From Phycisphaerales bacterium (GTDB taxonomy: Bacteria; Bacteroidota; Bacteroidia; Chitinophagales; Chitinophagaceae): 48,192 nt of DNA. Below the pieces are notes generated by a model. It searched no databases. It was not told the DNA's origin and saw only the letters and a program-made list of their open reading frames with translations. Location of the stretch: contig JASGCP010000004.1 of NCBI GenBank assembly GCA_030053995.1, positions 1 through 48,192 on the forward strand. Reading direction: 5' to 3'. Each line of letters starts with the position of its first letter. Position 1 is the stretch's first letter. The position numbers were made by a program, and so were the translations under genes. Shown here one piece after another: positions 1 through 8,102 of the stretch.

Positions 1-44
1 AAGACAAAAGAAAGAAAAATGACCTTATAAAATACCAAATTATC

Positions 45-99
45 ATTTTTAAAGTTATCAAACTTCTAACATTTTACCCACCCTTTCCGTCATAGAGCC
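45..99. repeat. Left copy of a 55-bp repeat inverted at the window ends
   Basis: The reverse complement of this stretch matches the last 55 bases of the window (48138-48192) at 52 of 55 positions, with three substitutions and no gaps. The match stops abruptly at base 99 here and at 48138 on the right. The right copy is cut by the window edge, so the full repeat may be longer. Housekeeping genes lie between the copies, so this is a dispersed repeat rather than the terminal repeat of a 48-kb transposon. Confidence 0.9.
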
Positions 100-161
100 A
101 AATTAAAGTCCAATTTGTGATATTTTTAACAAGTAGGAACAAAGTGCGATGTATTTTGGGG

Positions 162-187
162 ACTCTATAACGAAATGAGTGGGTGGG
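162..187 (+). repeat. Degenerate partial copy of the end repeat
   Basis: The segment beginning ctctataacgaaatgagtgg resembles the right-end repeat (ctctatgacgaaaagggtgg). It lies inverted relative to the copy at 45-99, with about 17 of 21 matching positions over the core. Together the two left copies form an imperfect inverted pair separated by about 60 bases. This is a pattern judgement without a statistical test. Confidence 0.45.
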
Positions 188-291
188 TATTTGTCATGTT
201 TAACAAGGTATTTTTTTTATTTGTACTATTGGGGGGCAATGAGCAACCATTAAATGCTATAATTCAATCGATAAAATAGTTGTCAAAAAAA

Positions 292-326
292 GTAGAGACG
301 AGATATGCCTCGTCTCTACCTTTTTT
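292..326. terminator. Perfect 11-bp hairpin flanked by A and T runs
   Basis: The arms gtagagacgag (292-302) and ctcgtctctac (309-319) are perfectly complementary around a 6-base loop. A run of six T follows at 321-326 and a run of seven A precedes at 285-291, so the element has terminator form on both strands. No gene in the window ends just before it on the plus strand, and msrA transcription starts well downstream. It may serve a gene outside the window or be a dispersed palindromic repeat. Confidence 0.6.
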
Positions 327-386
327 ATTAAATTTATTTGTCCTCTATATAAATCAGGATGCAATTAATAGCAAAAAACAAATTTT

Positions 387-458
387 AAAAAAAGATCAAT
401 AGCCCTGAGTTATCTAGAGTAAACAAATAAAAAAAGATCAATTGTCCCGAGAATTATC
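387..458. repeat. Pair of imperfect direct repeats of about 28 bp
   Basis: Two copies begin aaaaaaagatcaat (387 and 429) and continue with related sequence ending in ttatc. The second copy contains the short palindrome cccgagaattatcggg (446-461). They look like decayed copies of one intergenic repeat unit. Confidence 0.5.
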
Positions 459-624
459 GGGCACGATTGGTAAAATCTGTATAATCTGTGATTCATAAAA
501 TTGAAAGTTGAAAATGGCGAATTGGTTGACCATTAACCATTATCCACCCCTAAAACCTCTTAGCACCTAAAAAAATGATTTAGCCCATTTTTTCTTGATT
601 AAACGAACACTTGTGTTTTTTTTG

Positions 625-632
625 TATCTTTG
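625..632 (+). promoter_or_regulatory. Bacteroidota -7 element before msrA
   Basis: TATCTTTG matches the Bacteroidota consensus TAnnTTTG exactly. No TTG stands at the usual distance of about 20 bases upstream, so the -33 element is weak or absent. It lies 12 bases before the ATG at 645 and 63 before the ATG at 696, which bears on the choice of the msrA start. The TTG that would extend msrA to 630 lies inside this element. Confidence 0.6.
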
Positions 633-644
633 AAAAAATATACC

Positions 645-1262
645 ATGCTTCATATATTATGTTTTTACTTACTGAGTTTGTACCCCAATAAAACAATGTA
701 CATGGAACAAGCACATGATGTAAACCAGACACAAGACACTGCGATTTTTGGCGAAGGGTGTTTTTGGTGTACAGAAGCATTTTTTCAGAGACTAAAAGGT
801 GTCATTAGTGTAACGGCGGGCTATGGCGGTGGCAGTTTACCTAATCCCACTTATGATGAAGTATGTAGCCATAAAACCGGGCATATTGAGTTGGCAGAAA
901 TTATATACAATCCAAAAATCATTTCATATCAAACACTTTTACGCGTTTTTTTTGAGACACACGATCCTACCAGCCTTGATAAACAAGAGTATGATGAAGG
1001 ACCACAGTACAAAAGCGTTATATACTATCATAATGCACAACAAGAAAAAATAGCAACTTTCTATAAAGACAAACTTGATAAAAGTGGTGCTTATGATAAA
1101 CCTATTGTTACCGTTATTTTGCCTTTTAAAAACTTCTACCCCGCAGAAGCCGAGCACCAAAATTTCTATAACAATCATCGATTCGATGTCCCCTATTGTC
1201 AAAAAATTATTCAACCAAAAATAGATAAATTTGAAAAAGTATTTTCTACGGAACTAAAATAA
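645..1262 (+). CDS. msrA: Peptide methionine-S-oxide reductase MsrA
   Basis: The enzyme reduces methionine-S-sulfoxide in oxidised proteins, using thioredoxin-type electron donors. The family signature GCFWCTEA is present, with the catalytic Cys at residue 39 of the 645 start, followed by the AGYGGG segment and the conserved EYDEGPQYKS and AEAEHQNF blocks. A C-terminal Cys (VPYC) can act as resolving residue. The N-terminus is uncertain. ATG 645 gives a hydrophobic lead of about 20 residues that could be an export signal. ATG 696 or 702 would give a cytoplasmic protein of about 187 residues. A TTG at 630 falls inside the -7 promoter element and is unlikely. The gene opens a plus-strand run, with hldD starting 13 bases after its stop. 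Confidence 0.93.
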   Translation: MLHILCFYLLSLYPNKTMYMEQAHDVNQTQDTAIFGEGCFWCTEAFFQRLKGVISVTAGYGGGSLPNPTYDEVCSHKTGHIELAEIIYNPKIISYQTLLRVFFETHDPTSLDKQEYDEGPQYKSVIYYHNAQQEKIATFYKDKLDKSGAYDKPIVTVILPFKNFYPAEAEHQNFYNNHRFDVPYCQKIIQPKIDKFEKVFSTELK

Positions 1263-1275
1263 TAATTATAAAACA

Positions 1276-2274
1276 ATGTATAATAAAAAGCCCTACATAA
1301 TTATTACTGGTGCAGCCGGGTTTATTGGCAGTGTAATGGTAGAGTGGCTCAATGCTCAGGGCATTACCAATCTAATTTTGGTTGATGACTTCGCCGATGA
1401 CACTAAAAAAAATAATTGGTCAAAAAAGAAATTTGTAGAACAAGTACATACACTATCACTTTTCAATTGGTTGGAACAGCAACAACCAAACATTATCGCA
1501 TTTATTCATTTAGGGGCAAACACGAATACAACCGAATTTAATTATGAAATACACCAGTTTTATAATTTAGCGTATTCACAACATTGTTGGCAGTATTGTG
1601 TAGAAAAACAAATACCTTTAATTTACGCATCATCAGCAGCCACCTATGGTGACGGCACGCAAGGATATGATGATCGTTCGTTAGCATTGATAGAAAAACT
1701 AGAACCATTAAATCCTTACGGACAAAGTAAACAAGCATTTGATATATGGGCACTGTCACAGAATAGACACCCACCTTTATGGATAGGTCTCAAATTTTTT
1801 AATGTTTATGGACCTAATGAGTACCATAAAGGGCGTATGGCTAGCGTTGTATTATCCGCCTTTTATCAAATTCAAAAACAAGGATTTGCAAGACTCTTTA
1901 AAAGCTATAAACCGCCTTTTAAAGACGGCGAACAATTACGCGATTTTATCTATGTAAAAGATATTGTTGAAGTTATTGGTACCCTGCTCAATCTACCAAC
2001 TGCTTTATATCATCAAGCAAATGGTATTTATAATTTAGGAACTGGTACGGCTAGAACATTCAATGATCTGGTTCGAGCTGTTTTTAGTAGTTTACAATTG
2101 TCCCCCATCATTGAGTATATTGATATGCCTTTGGATATAAGAGATAAATACCAATATTATACACAAGCTCAAATGGATAAATTAAAAACCATTTACAAGC
2201 ACAATTTTTACACTTTAGAAGAAGGTGTCAAAGACTATGTACAAAATTATCTTGTAAACAATCTTTATTACTAA
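1276..2274 (+). CDS. hldD: ADP-L-glycero-D-manno-heptose 6-epimerase
   Basis: This extended short-chain dehydrogenase/reductase inverts C6 of ADP-heptose, the last step in making the heptose donor for lipopolysaccharide inner core. A Rossmann motif GAAGFIGS sits at residues 12-19, the catalytic Ser is near 119-120, and YGQSK gives the Tyr148/Lys152 pair. The blocks LGANTNTTE and FNVYGPNEYHKGRMASVV are typical of HldD rather than of UDP-glucose epimerases. The length of 332 residues fits the family. It lies 13 bases after msrA and 6 bases before the DUF1599 gene, so it is probably co-transcribed. A different nucleotide-sugar epimerase is the main alternative but less likely. Confidence 0.88.
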   Translation: MYNKKPYIIITGAAGFIGSVMVEWLNAQGITNLILVDDFADDTKKNNWSKKKFVEQVHTLSLFNWLEQQQPNIIAFIHLGANTNTTEFNYEIHQFYNLAYSQHCWQYCVEKQIPLIYASSAATYGDGTQGYDDRSLALIEKLEPLNPYGQSKQAFDIWALSQNRHPPLWIGLKFFNVYGPNEYHKGRMASVVLSAFYQIQKQGFARLFKSYKPPFKDGEQLRDFIYVKDIVEVIGTLLNLPTALYHQANGIYNLGTGTARTFNDLVRAVFSSLQLSPIIEYIDMPLDIRDKYQYYTQAQMDKLKTIYKHNFYTLEEGVKDYVQNYLVNNLYY

Positions 2275-2280
2275 TTTTTT

Positions 2281-2826
2281 ATGGATACCCTAAAGCAGTA
2301 TGAGCAAGTTATACAAAAATGTTACAAGATTTTTGAAAACAAGTTTAAAGATTACGGCAGTTCATTTCGTGCTTTCCGAACAATTTCAATTGTTGATCAA
2401 CTCTTTATTAAAATTAAAAGAATACACACCATTCAAGAAGCACAAGAACAATGGGTTGACGATTCCGTTCAAGATGACTTTATGGGGATTGTAAACTACA
2501 GTATCATCGGACTCATTCAAATAGACCTTGGTAATCCAACCATTGAAGAGCTGGAACCGATAAAAGCTAAGGAACTATATGATCGTGCAGTAAAAAAAGC
2601 AAAAGATATATTTGTTAAAAAAAATCATGACTACGGCGAGGCTTGGCGATCGATGAGCCAAGAAAGTTTTATTGATTTGATGCTGGTAAAAATTACAAGA
2701 CTAAAACAAATTTTAAAACAGGATAAAACAACTACACAAAAAGAACTTTTAAGCGATAATTTTATTGACATACTGAACTACGCTATATTTGCATTACTAC
2801 AGATGGATACAATAACAAAACCATGA
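2281..2826 (+). CDS. Duplicated DUF1599 domain protein
   Basis: This 181-residue protein is built from two copies of one helical domain (about residues 12-82 and 93-177). Each copy repeats the pattern F-x-K-x-x-x-DYG, then an LxxKIxRL/I segment, then an acidic segment and a D-(F/I)-x-(G/D)-I-x-NY motif followed by a hydrophobic helix. DUF1599 is a Bacteroidota-rich family related to nucleotide-modification-associated domains; its substrate is unknown. The stop overlaps the start of the next gene by four bases (ATGA), indicating translational coupling to the DoxX-like protein. No signal peptide is seen, so a cytoplasmic location is inferred. Confidence 0.75.
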   Translation: MDTLKQYEQVIQKCYKIFENKFKDYGSSFRAFRTISIVDQLFIKIKRIHTIQEAQEQWVDDSVQDDFMGIVNYSIIGLIQIDLGNPTIEELEPIKAKELYDRAVKKAKDIFVKKNHDYGEAWRSMSQESFIDLMLVKITRLKQILKQDKTTTQKELLSDNFIDILNYAIFALLQMDTITKP

Positions 2827-3935
2827 AACAAATTACGACAATAATCAAATGGTTGGTGGGTATTTTATTTATTTTTTCAGGACTTATTAAAGCTAATGAT
2901 CCGCTAGGACTAAGCTATAAAATGGATGAGTTTTTTGAGGCATGGCATTTTTACGCTTTGAATGGGTTCTCACTTTTGTTCGCCGTCCTCATGAATTTGT
3001 TTGAAGTGGGCTTAGGCGTAGCACTCATTATTGGATCCAAAAGTAAAACTGTTACCCGACTACTTTTAGCATTAATAACTTTTTTTCTGTTTTTAACAAG
3101 CTATGTTTTATTTAGTGGCAAAATTAAAACCTGTGGTTGTTTTGGCGATTGTTTGCCTTTAACACCAATACAAACTTTTCTAAAAGATGTTATTCTTTTT
3201 ATCCTCATTATTTGGTTGGTCATCTTTCATAAATATATACAACCAGCGCTATCCGCTTTAATGGCTTTGTTTTTATTTGGGGCATCTTTATTCGGAACCA
3301 TGTACTTGCAAAAATGGGTATTGCGCAATTTACCAATATTAGACTGCTTACCTTTTGCCATTGGTAAAAATATATTAGCAGAAATGCAAGTACCCCAAAA
3401 TGCTACACCCGATATATACGACTTTGTATTTGAGTACAAAAAAAATGGTAAACTTTTCACATTCACAACACAACAACTCCCGAATGACTTAGATAGTAGC
3501 TATGTTTTTGTTGATAGAAAACAAATACTCATTCAAAAAGGACATAACGAATTACCCGTTATCAGTGATTTTACCTTACAAACAAGTAGCGGGATTGATA
3601 CAGCTCAAACAGTTCTCTCATCATCTAAAGAATACATCTTATTATTTTTAAATGACCTACCTGTTTCCGTAAGGCTTCGTCGGCAAGTAAATGATAGTCT
3701 CTTGCTCTTTTTAAAAAACAAGGATTTTCCTGTATTGATTGTATCATCACAACCGCAGGGCAATCTTGTACAATCCGTAGTTAATCACTACGGATTCCCA
3801 TTGTTAACCTGTGATGCAACAACCTTTAAAACAGTAGCACGAACCGTGCCAACTTATTTATTAATACATCAAGCAACAATTATTTTCAAATGTAGTTACA
3901 CCAATGCTAATAAAATTTTCCGCTATGTTAAATAA
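2823..3935 (+). CDS. BT_3928-like DoxX/MauE membrane protein with thioredoxin-like tail
   Basis: The first 165 residues hold about four to five membrane helices of the DoxX/MauE type. The segment TCGCFGDC puts Cys at 104, 106 and 110, near a membrane face, as in MauE-type proteins linked to disulfide chemistry. The remaining 200 residues look like a periplasmic thioredoxin-like fold (LLFLNDLP, then VPTYLLI near the end), but no CxxC motif is present in that part. Length and layout fit the Bacteroidota BT_3928 family. A redox or disulfide role is an inference from the Cys cluster and from msrA in the same run. The start overlaps the DUF1599 stop by four bases. Confidence 0.72.
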   Translation: MKQITTIIKWLVGILFIFSGLIKANDPLGLSYKMDEFFEAWHFYALNGFSLLFAVLMNLFEVGLGVALIIGSKSKTVTRLLLALITFFLFLTSYVLFSGKIKTCGCFGDCLPLTPIQTFLKDVILFILIIWLVIFHKYIQPALSALMALFLFGASLFGTMYLQKWVLRNLPILDCLPFAIGKNILAEMQVPQNATPDIYDFVFEYKKNGKLFTFTTQQLPNDLDSSYVFVDRKQILIQKGHNELPVISDFTLQTSSGIDTAQTVLSSSKEYILLFLNDLPVSVRLRRQVNDSLLLFLKNKDFPVLIVSSQPQGNLVQSVVNHYGFPLLTCDATTFKTVARTVPTYLLIHQATIIFKCSYTNANKIFRYVK

Positions 3936-3944
3936 GTCTATCTT

Positions 3945-4439
3945 ATGAACTTATCAGCAATTGTCGCTTGCTCTGAAAATAATGTCATCGGAAAAAATGG
4001 TACTTTACCATGGCACCTACCAAGTGACCTAATCTATTTTAAAAATATAACTTGGGGCACCCCTATTATCATGGGGCGAAAAACTTTTGAAATTGAATTA
4101 AAAAGTACCCCCCTACCAGGAAGGCATCATTTAATATTAACAAGAAACAAGGATTATAATCATCCACGCGTGGTTGCAATACACAATATAGAACAAGCAA
4201 TAGCATGGGGAAAACAATATTTCTATAAGAATATTTTTATAGTTGGCGGTGGCGAAATCTATGAAGCACTTGTACCGTACGCTACAACTTTGTATATAAC
4301 AAGAGTTCATACCGTTATCGATGGTGATACATTTTTCGAAAAAAACGATCATCAGTGGGAATTAGTTTCATCTGATAAACGATCGGCGGATGATAAAAAT
4401 TTATATGACCACTCGTTTGAATTATGGAAAAGAAAATAA
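3945..4439 (+). CDS. folA: Dihydrofolate reductase
   Basis: The enzyme reduces dihydrofolate to tetrahydrofolate with NADPH. The 164-residue protein shows NNVIGKNGTLPWHLPSDL, with the substrate-binding Trp at residue 23 and the catalytic acid Asp at 28. MGRKTFE (43-49) and FIVGGGEIY are NADPH-binding blocks, and the C-terminal DGDTFF is conserved. The length is normal for a chromosomal DHFR. It starts 9 bases after the BT_3928-like gene. With pabB elsewhere in the window, it indicates de novo folate metabolism. Confidence 0.95.
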   Translation: MNLSAIVACSENNVIGKNGTLPWHLPSDLIYFKNITWGTPIIMGRKTFEIELKSTPLPGRHHLILTRNKDYNHPRVVAIHNIEQAIAWGKQYFYKNIFIVGGGEIYEALVPYATTLYITRVHTVIDGDTFFEKNDHQWELVSSDKRSADDKNLYDHSFELWKRK

Positions 4440-4489
4440 GACCGATACACCTAACTATAGAATCATTTTAAGCCTTACTGCATATTAGA

Positions 4490-5176
4490 ATGAAAAATAT
4501 ATTACGACCTTTCCCATACGCAATAAGCTATTGTAAATATTGGATTCGATCTGCTAACGCTCACGGCTACGGCATACATGCCCCTTTCCTTTTTAATTTT
4601 ACTACGCAAGTTTTACAAGATAAAAAAAACTATTACGCTTACGAAAGGCTAAAGAACAACCCAGCATTCAATAAAAATGATCTATCAAAAAATAAAATAA
4701 AATATCAACAACTTTTTTTTAGATTATCGCATTACTTTAAACCCCAATGGATATTATATTTAGGTGATTTATGCTTGATGGATATGTGCTATCTATTAGC
4801 ACCCAATGAAAACATACACTTATTGATGGTAGAAGAAATAGCCGATAACAAAAAACGATTAGATGTACCCAACAAACAAATACGCGTTAACACAATAAAT
4901 GACTTATTATCAACACCAATATTTTTAAATACACCCGGTATTATTCTGTACACACCAACCAATAATAGCCTTTGCAAAGAAATAAGCTATTTAATGCCTC
5001 ACATCAACAAAAAAACTGTGATAATTATCAATCATAAAGATTTATTAGACTCATCAATCTGGCAACAATGCGCATCAGCACCACCTGTAAGTTGCACCAT
5101 TGATTTATTCAAAATTGGTTTACTACTCTTTAGCGATAATTTTCTAATCAAGCAATCAATTTCGATTTACTTCTAG
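4490..5176 (+). CDS. Degenerate SAM-methyltransferase-like protein
   Basis: This 228-residue protein resembles a Bacteroidota family of class I methyltransferase-like proteins. The resemblance lies in an N-terminal HGYGIHAPFLFNF segment (residues 25-37) and a C-terminal block reading TIDLFKIGLLLF, followed by KQSISIYF at the end. The usual SAM-binding ELGxGxG motif should fall near residue 90, but the region reads ILYLGDLCLMDM and lacks the glycine pattern, so methyltransferase activity is doubtful. The gene lies 50 bases after folA on the same strand and ends 40 bases before the convergent enolase gene. The family assignment rests on recognition of those segments and is moderate. Confidence 0.5.
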   Translation: MKNILRPFPYAISYCKYWIRSANAHGYGIHAPFLFNFTTQVLQDKKNYYAYERLKNNPAFNKNDLSKNKIKYQQLFFRLSHYFKPQWILYLGDLCLMDMCYLLAPNENIHLLMVEEIADNKKRLDVPNKQIRVNTINDLLSTPIFLNTPGIILYTPTNNSLCKEISYLMPHINKKTVIIINHKDLLDSSIWQQCASAPPVSCTIDLFKIGLLLFSDNFLIKQSISIYF

Positions 5177-5215
5177 TAGCGTAATAAATTTATACTTCCC
5201 TTAGTTGAATCAGCA

Positions 5216-6505
5216 TTAGACTTTATTCTTAAAAGCAGATATACCGGCAAAACTAGCCTTACTGCCTAATTGCTCTTCAATACGAAGCAACTGATTAAAT
5301 TTAGCAATTCGTTCACCACGACAACCGCTACCTGTTTTAATTTTTTTAGCTTCCGTAGCAACCGCTAAATCTGCAATAAAGGTATCTTCTGTCTCACCAC
5401 TTCGATGCGATATCATACAACCATAATTATTTCGTTGTGCGATATTAATTGTTTCAAGTGTTTCAGTTACAGTTCCAATTTGATTTAATTTAATCAAGAT
5501 ACTATTACATATTTTATCTTCAATAGCTTTTTTTAATATGGTTGGATTCGTACACAAATAGTCATCACCAATAATTTCAATATGATCTTTCAATTCCTTG
5601 GTATGTATTTTCCATCCTTCAATATCATTTTCACCCATGCCATCCTCTATCGATAGTATTGGGTAGTTTTTAACCCATTTTTTAAATAGCTCATTTAGTT
5701 CATGCGAACTCATAGCTTGCTTAGATGATTTAAACATTTTATAATTACCATTGTCCCATAATTCACTTGTTGCAGGATCCAAACATAAAGAAATATCCTT
5801 ACCCGGTGTATAACCGGCTTGCACAATAGCTTCTAAAATAACTTCAATAGCTTCTTCATTTGATTTTAAATTGGGGGCAAATCCTCCTTCATCACCAACA
5901 CCGGTACTATAATTCTTCTTATGCAAAATATCTTTTAAAGTATGAAAAACTTCAATGCCCATACGAATAGAGTCTTTAAAAGAATGTGCATGGTGCGGGG
6001 CAATCATAAACTCTTGAAAATCCACATTATTATCAGCATGTTTGCCACCATTAATAACATTCATACACGGGACCGGCAACACCCATTGTTTTACAGTTCC
6101 GTTTGCTAAAAATTCAAAAAGCGGTAGTTTTGTGTGTGTGGCTAACGCACGTGCAAAAGCCATAGAAAGCGGTAAAATAGCGTTTGCCCCAAGATTTGAT
6201 TTAAAAGGCGTACCATCAAGAGCTATTAATTTTTTATCGAAATCTGCTTGCGTTTCAAATGTTTGTTGTACTACTTGTGGAGCGATGATATCCTGAATCT
6301 TTTGAATCGCCTTTAAAACCCCTTTACCATTATACCTTTTTTTATCCCCATCACGCATTTCCTGTGCCTCTTTTTCACCCGTGCTAGCACCAGAAGGACA
6401 AATCGCCCGTCCCAAGGAACCATCAGAAAAATACACTTCAGCTTCTACAGTTGGATTACCTCGTGAATCTAATACTTCACGCCCTAAAATTTTAACTATT
6501 TTCAT
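5216..6505 (-). CDS. eno: Enolase
   Basis: The enzyme interconverts 2-phosphoglycerate and phosphoenolpyruvate in glycolysis. The 429-residue protein has LDSRGNPTVEAEV near the N-terminus, the SGASTGEKEA loop, INGGKHADNNVDFQEF, GDEGGFAP, SIEDGMGEND, GDDYLCTN, LIKLNQIGT and the SHRSGETED signature near the C-terminus. All are standard enolase blocks with the Mg2+ and catalytic residues in place. It stands alone on the minus strand, convergent with the methyltransferase-like gene. No clear TAnnTTTG element was found upstream. Confidence 0.97.
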   Translation of the reverse strand: MKIVKILGREVLDSRGNPTVEAEVYFSDGSLGRAICPSGASTGEKEAQEMRDGDKKRYNGKGVLKAIQKIQDIIAPQVVQQTFETQADFDKKLIALDGTPFKSNLGANAILPLSMAFARALATHTKLPLFEFLANGTVKQWVLPVPCMNVINGGKHADNNVDFQEFMIAPHHAHSFKDSIRMGIEVFHTLKDILHKKNYSTGVGDEGGFAPNLKSNEEAIEVILEAIVQAGYTPGKDISLCLDPATSELWDNGNYKMFKSSKQAMSSHELNELFKKWVKNYPILSIEDGMGENDIEGWKIHTKELKDHIEIIGDDYLCTNPTILKKAIEDKICNSILIKLNQIGTVTETLETINIAQRNNYGCMISHRSGETEDTFIADLAVATEAKKIKTGSGCRGERIAKFNQLLRIEEQLGSKASFAGISAFKNKV

Positions 6506-6722
6506 TATTAATACTATTAAAGTTTACTAAATACACCTATCAAGATATACACTAAATTAGTCTAAAAATAAATTTATCATTTAGTTATTACATTTTATAG
6601 GTACTACGGCACTTGCAATTTTTATATAAGTGCATTTGTTAATTGTGGTAACTAAAAGGATGCTATGATGCTGTCTAAAAAAGGTATTTACAAGATTAAT
6701 GCTACAAGCGTAAAGGCAAAAA

Positions 6723-6752
6723 AAATAGGAATAAGCTAACTTATTCCTATTT
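6723..6752 (-). terminator. Intrinsic terminator after the RRM gene
   Basis: A perfect 13-bp inverted repeat (aaataggaataag and its complement) encloses a 4-base loop. Read on the minus strand it lies 20 bases past the stop of the RRM gene and is followed by a run of T (complement of 6718-6722 plus the arm end), the form of a rho-independent terminator. Confidence 0.8.
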
Positions 6753-6772
6753 CTGAAGAACTATAAAGAGAA

Positions 6773-7030
6773 TTATCTGTTATTATCTCTTGGACGAGAT
6801 TCGTTAACAATAAGTTTTCTACCTTGTATTTCTTGTTGATGCAAACCAGCAATAGCTCTTAAAGCATCTTCATTGCTCGGCATTTCAACGAATCCAAATC
6901 CTTTGCTACGATTGCCATTGAATTTGTCAGTAACAATTTTAGCACTAGAAACTTCTCCATAGGGAGCGAATAAATCCTTTAAACCTGCGCTAGTCATATT
7001 CCAGCTAAGGTTTCCAACATAAATGTTCAT
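6773..7030 (-). CDS. Small RNA-binding protein with one RRM domain
   Basis: The 85-residue protein is almost entirely one RNA recognition motif. RNP2 is IYVGNL (residues 3-8) and RNP1 is KGFGFVEM, both with the aromatic residues used for base stacking. The tail ESRPRDNNR is short and basic, unlike the glycine-rich tails of some bacterial RRM proteins. The start MNIYVGN was chosen because the domain begins there; upstream extension would run into the promoter. It has its own promoter (7093-7123) and terminator (6723-6752), so it is a single-gene unit. Such proteins are common in Bacteroidota and cyanobacteria as presumed RNA chaperones; targets are unknown. Confidence 0.9.
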   Translation of the reverse strand: MNIYVGNLSWNMTSAGLKDLFAPYGEVSSAKIVTDKFNGNRSKGFGFVEMPSNEDALRAIAGLHQQEIQGRKLIVNESRPRDNNR

Positions 7031-7092
7031 GTAAAAAAAATTTAAGAAATTAATAAATAACCCCAACATCTTAATAGATACTAGAATCAGCA

Positions 7093-7123
7093 CAAAGATA
7101 GTATTTATTTATACATTAATCAA
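7093..7123 (-). promoter_or_regulatory. Complete Bacteroidota-type promoter for the RRM gene
   Basis: Read on the minus strand there is TTG (complement of 7121-7123), exactly 20 bases, then TATCTTTG (complement of 7093-7100). This matches the -33/-7 architecture of Bacteroidota primary sigma factor promoters. It lies about 63 bases before the ATG at 7030. It is the best complete promoter seen in the window. Confidence 0.8.
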
Positions 7124-7322
7124 TAATTTTAATAAAATGGTTTTTTTATTCTTAGTATAGGTCATAAAATATAACAACTCCCTATTTTTTTATCTTATCC
7201 CTATTTTGTGAAATTTATTTTTTATTTTGTAGTCATAGGCCTTAATATCATATAACTACATTTCAAACCGTATGTATTTTTATATGCCTTTAACTTCGAT
7301 TATAATTTAAACATTAACTATT

Positions 7323-7937
7323 ATGGGTCTTGTAGATTTGAATAATTACAACAAAGTTGAGCAATCTTTTTTAGATGCGATTTACCCTATTACATTAGAT
7401 ACAGACTATGACCCCTCTGGAAAAGTTTATACCTTTGTGAGCAAAGGACCTAATGGTTCTATAACTAAACATGTTGAATTCTATAAAGGTGATATTAAAA
7501 TGGATGATGTAGATGTTTTTAAATTAGACTTTGGTGATCTTCAATATGATGAAAATGGAAATATAATCGTTGAGATGAAAAAAAATAAAGATGATGTTGA
7601 AAAACTGATAAGAAAGATTGATTACAGTTCAAAGAGTAATAATGGTGACACACGACTTATAGGTGGTACGCTTGCTGTTATCCTTGCCGATTTTTTCAGG
7701 CGCCGACGAGACCTTGCTATTCCAAGTATTATATACTGTAGAGGTACAACGCTATCTAGAACAAGACTATACCAAATGTTTTATTCAAGAGATTTTGAGC
7801 GTTTTAAACCATACTACCAAGTCTTTGGTAGTCTTGAAAATGAATGGCATCCCTTTACAAAAGGTGTGAATTACGAAGCTATATTATGTGGCTTACCAGA
7901 TGATGTTACAGATGATATTTTAGATCAAAATCCGTAG
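7323..7937 (+). CDS. DUF6934-like hypothetical protein
   Basis: This 204-residue soluble protein has no signal peptide. Its centre and C-terminus show a pattern seen in the Bacteroidota family DUF6934: a FVSKGPNGSITKHVEF strand pair, a FKLDFGDL segment, then SRTRLYQM and a W-x-P-F-x-KG-x-NYEAIL block near the end. The biochemical function of the family is not known; members are often scattered singly in genomes. The gene stands alone between a 290-base upstream gap and a 165-base downstream gap, with no recognisable promoter or terminator. The tail is acidic (DDVTDDILDQ). Family assignment is from memory of motif order and is moderate. Confidence 0.55.
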   Translation: MGLVDLNNYNKVEQSFLDAIYPITLDTDYDPSGKVYTFVSKGPNGSITKHVEFYKGDIKMDDVDVFKLDFGDLQYDENGNIIVEMKKNKDDVEKLIRKIDYSSKSNNGDTRLIGGTLAVILADFFRRRRDLAIPSIIYCRGTTLSRTRLYQMFYSRDFERFKPYYQVFGSLENEWHPFTKGVNYEAILCGLPDDVTDDILDQNP

Positions 7938-8102
7938 TGTGCAAGTGAATGCTTGTAATCAACAATAATCCAACAAAAATAAATCAAGCTATAAAAGCAA
8001 AAAAATGTAATTTTATCATCTTAATTTATTAGTTTCGATTAACATATTTTTTTGCCCTTCGAGTATTAAGTTTAATTTTAAAATTTTTTAAAAAATAATC
8101 TA

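Larger units (their letters stand above)
100..624. other. Gene-free stretch rich in repeats
   Basis: No supportable coding region is seen in about 525 bases. The stretch holds a degenerate extra copy of the end repeat (162-187), a strong terminator-like palindrome (292-326), a pair of imperfect direct repeats (387-414 and 429-458) and a segment with two short near-repeats of the type aatctgt (around 472-492). Only tiny ORFs occur; the longest looked at is 27 codons (196-279). The character is that of an intergenic repeat sink next to an assembly or rearrangement boundary. Confidence 0.6.

Noticed and set aside
196-279. 27-codon ORF just before the hairpin at 292
   Set aside because: It is too short and lacks a recognisable promoter or homology; its hydrophobic content can arise by chance in AT-rich DNA.
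630-644. TTG start that would extend msrA by five codons
   Set aside because: The TTG is part of the -7 element TATCTTTG (625-632), so it would lie upstream of the likely transcription start.
6665-6739. 24-codon plus-strand ORF running into the RRM-gene terminator
   Set aside because: It overlaps the hairpin of a minus-strand terminator and has no supporting signal.
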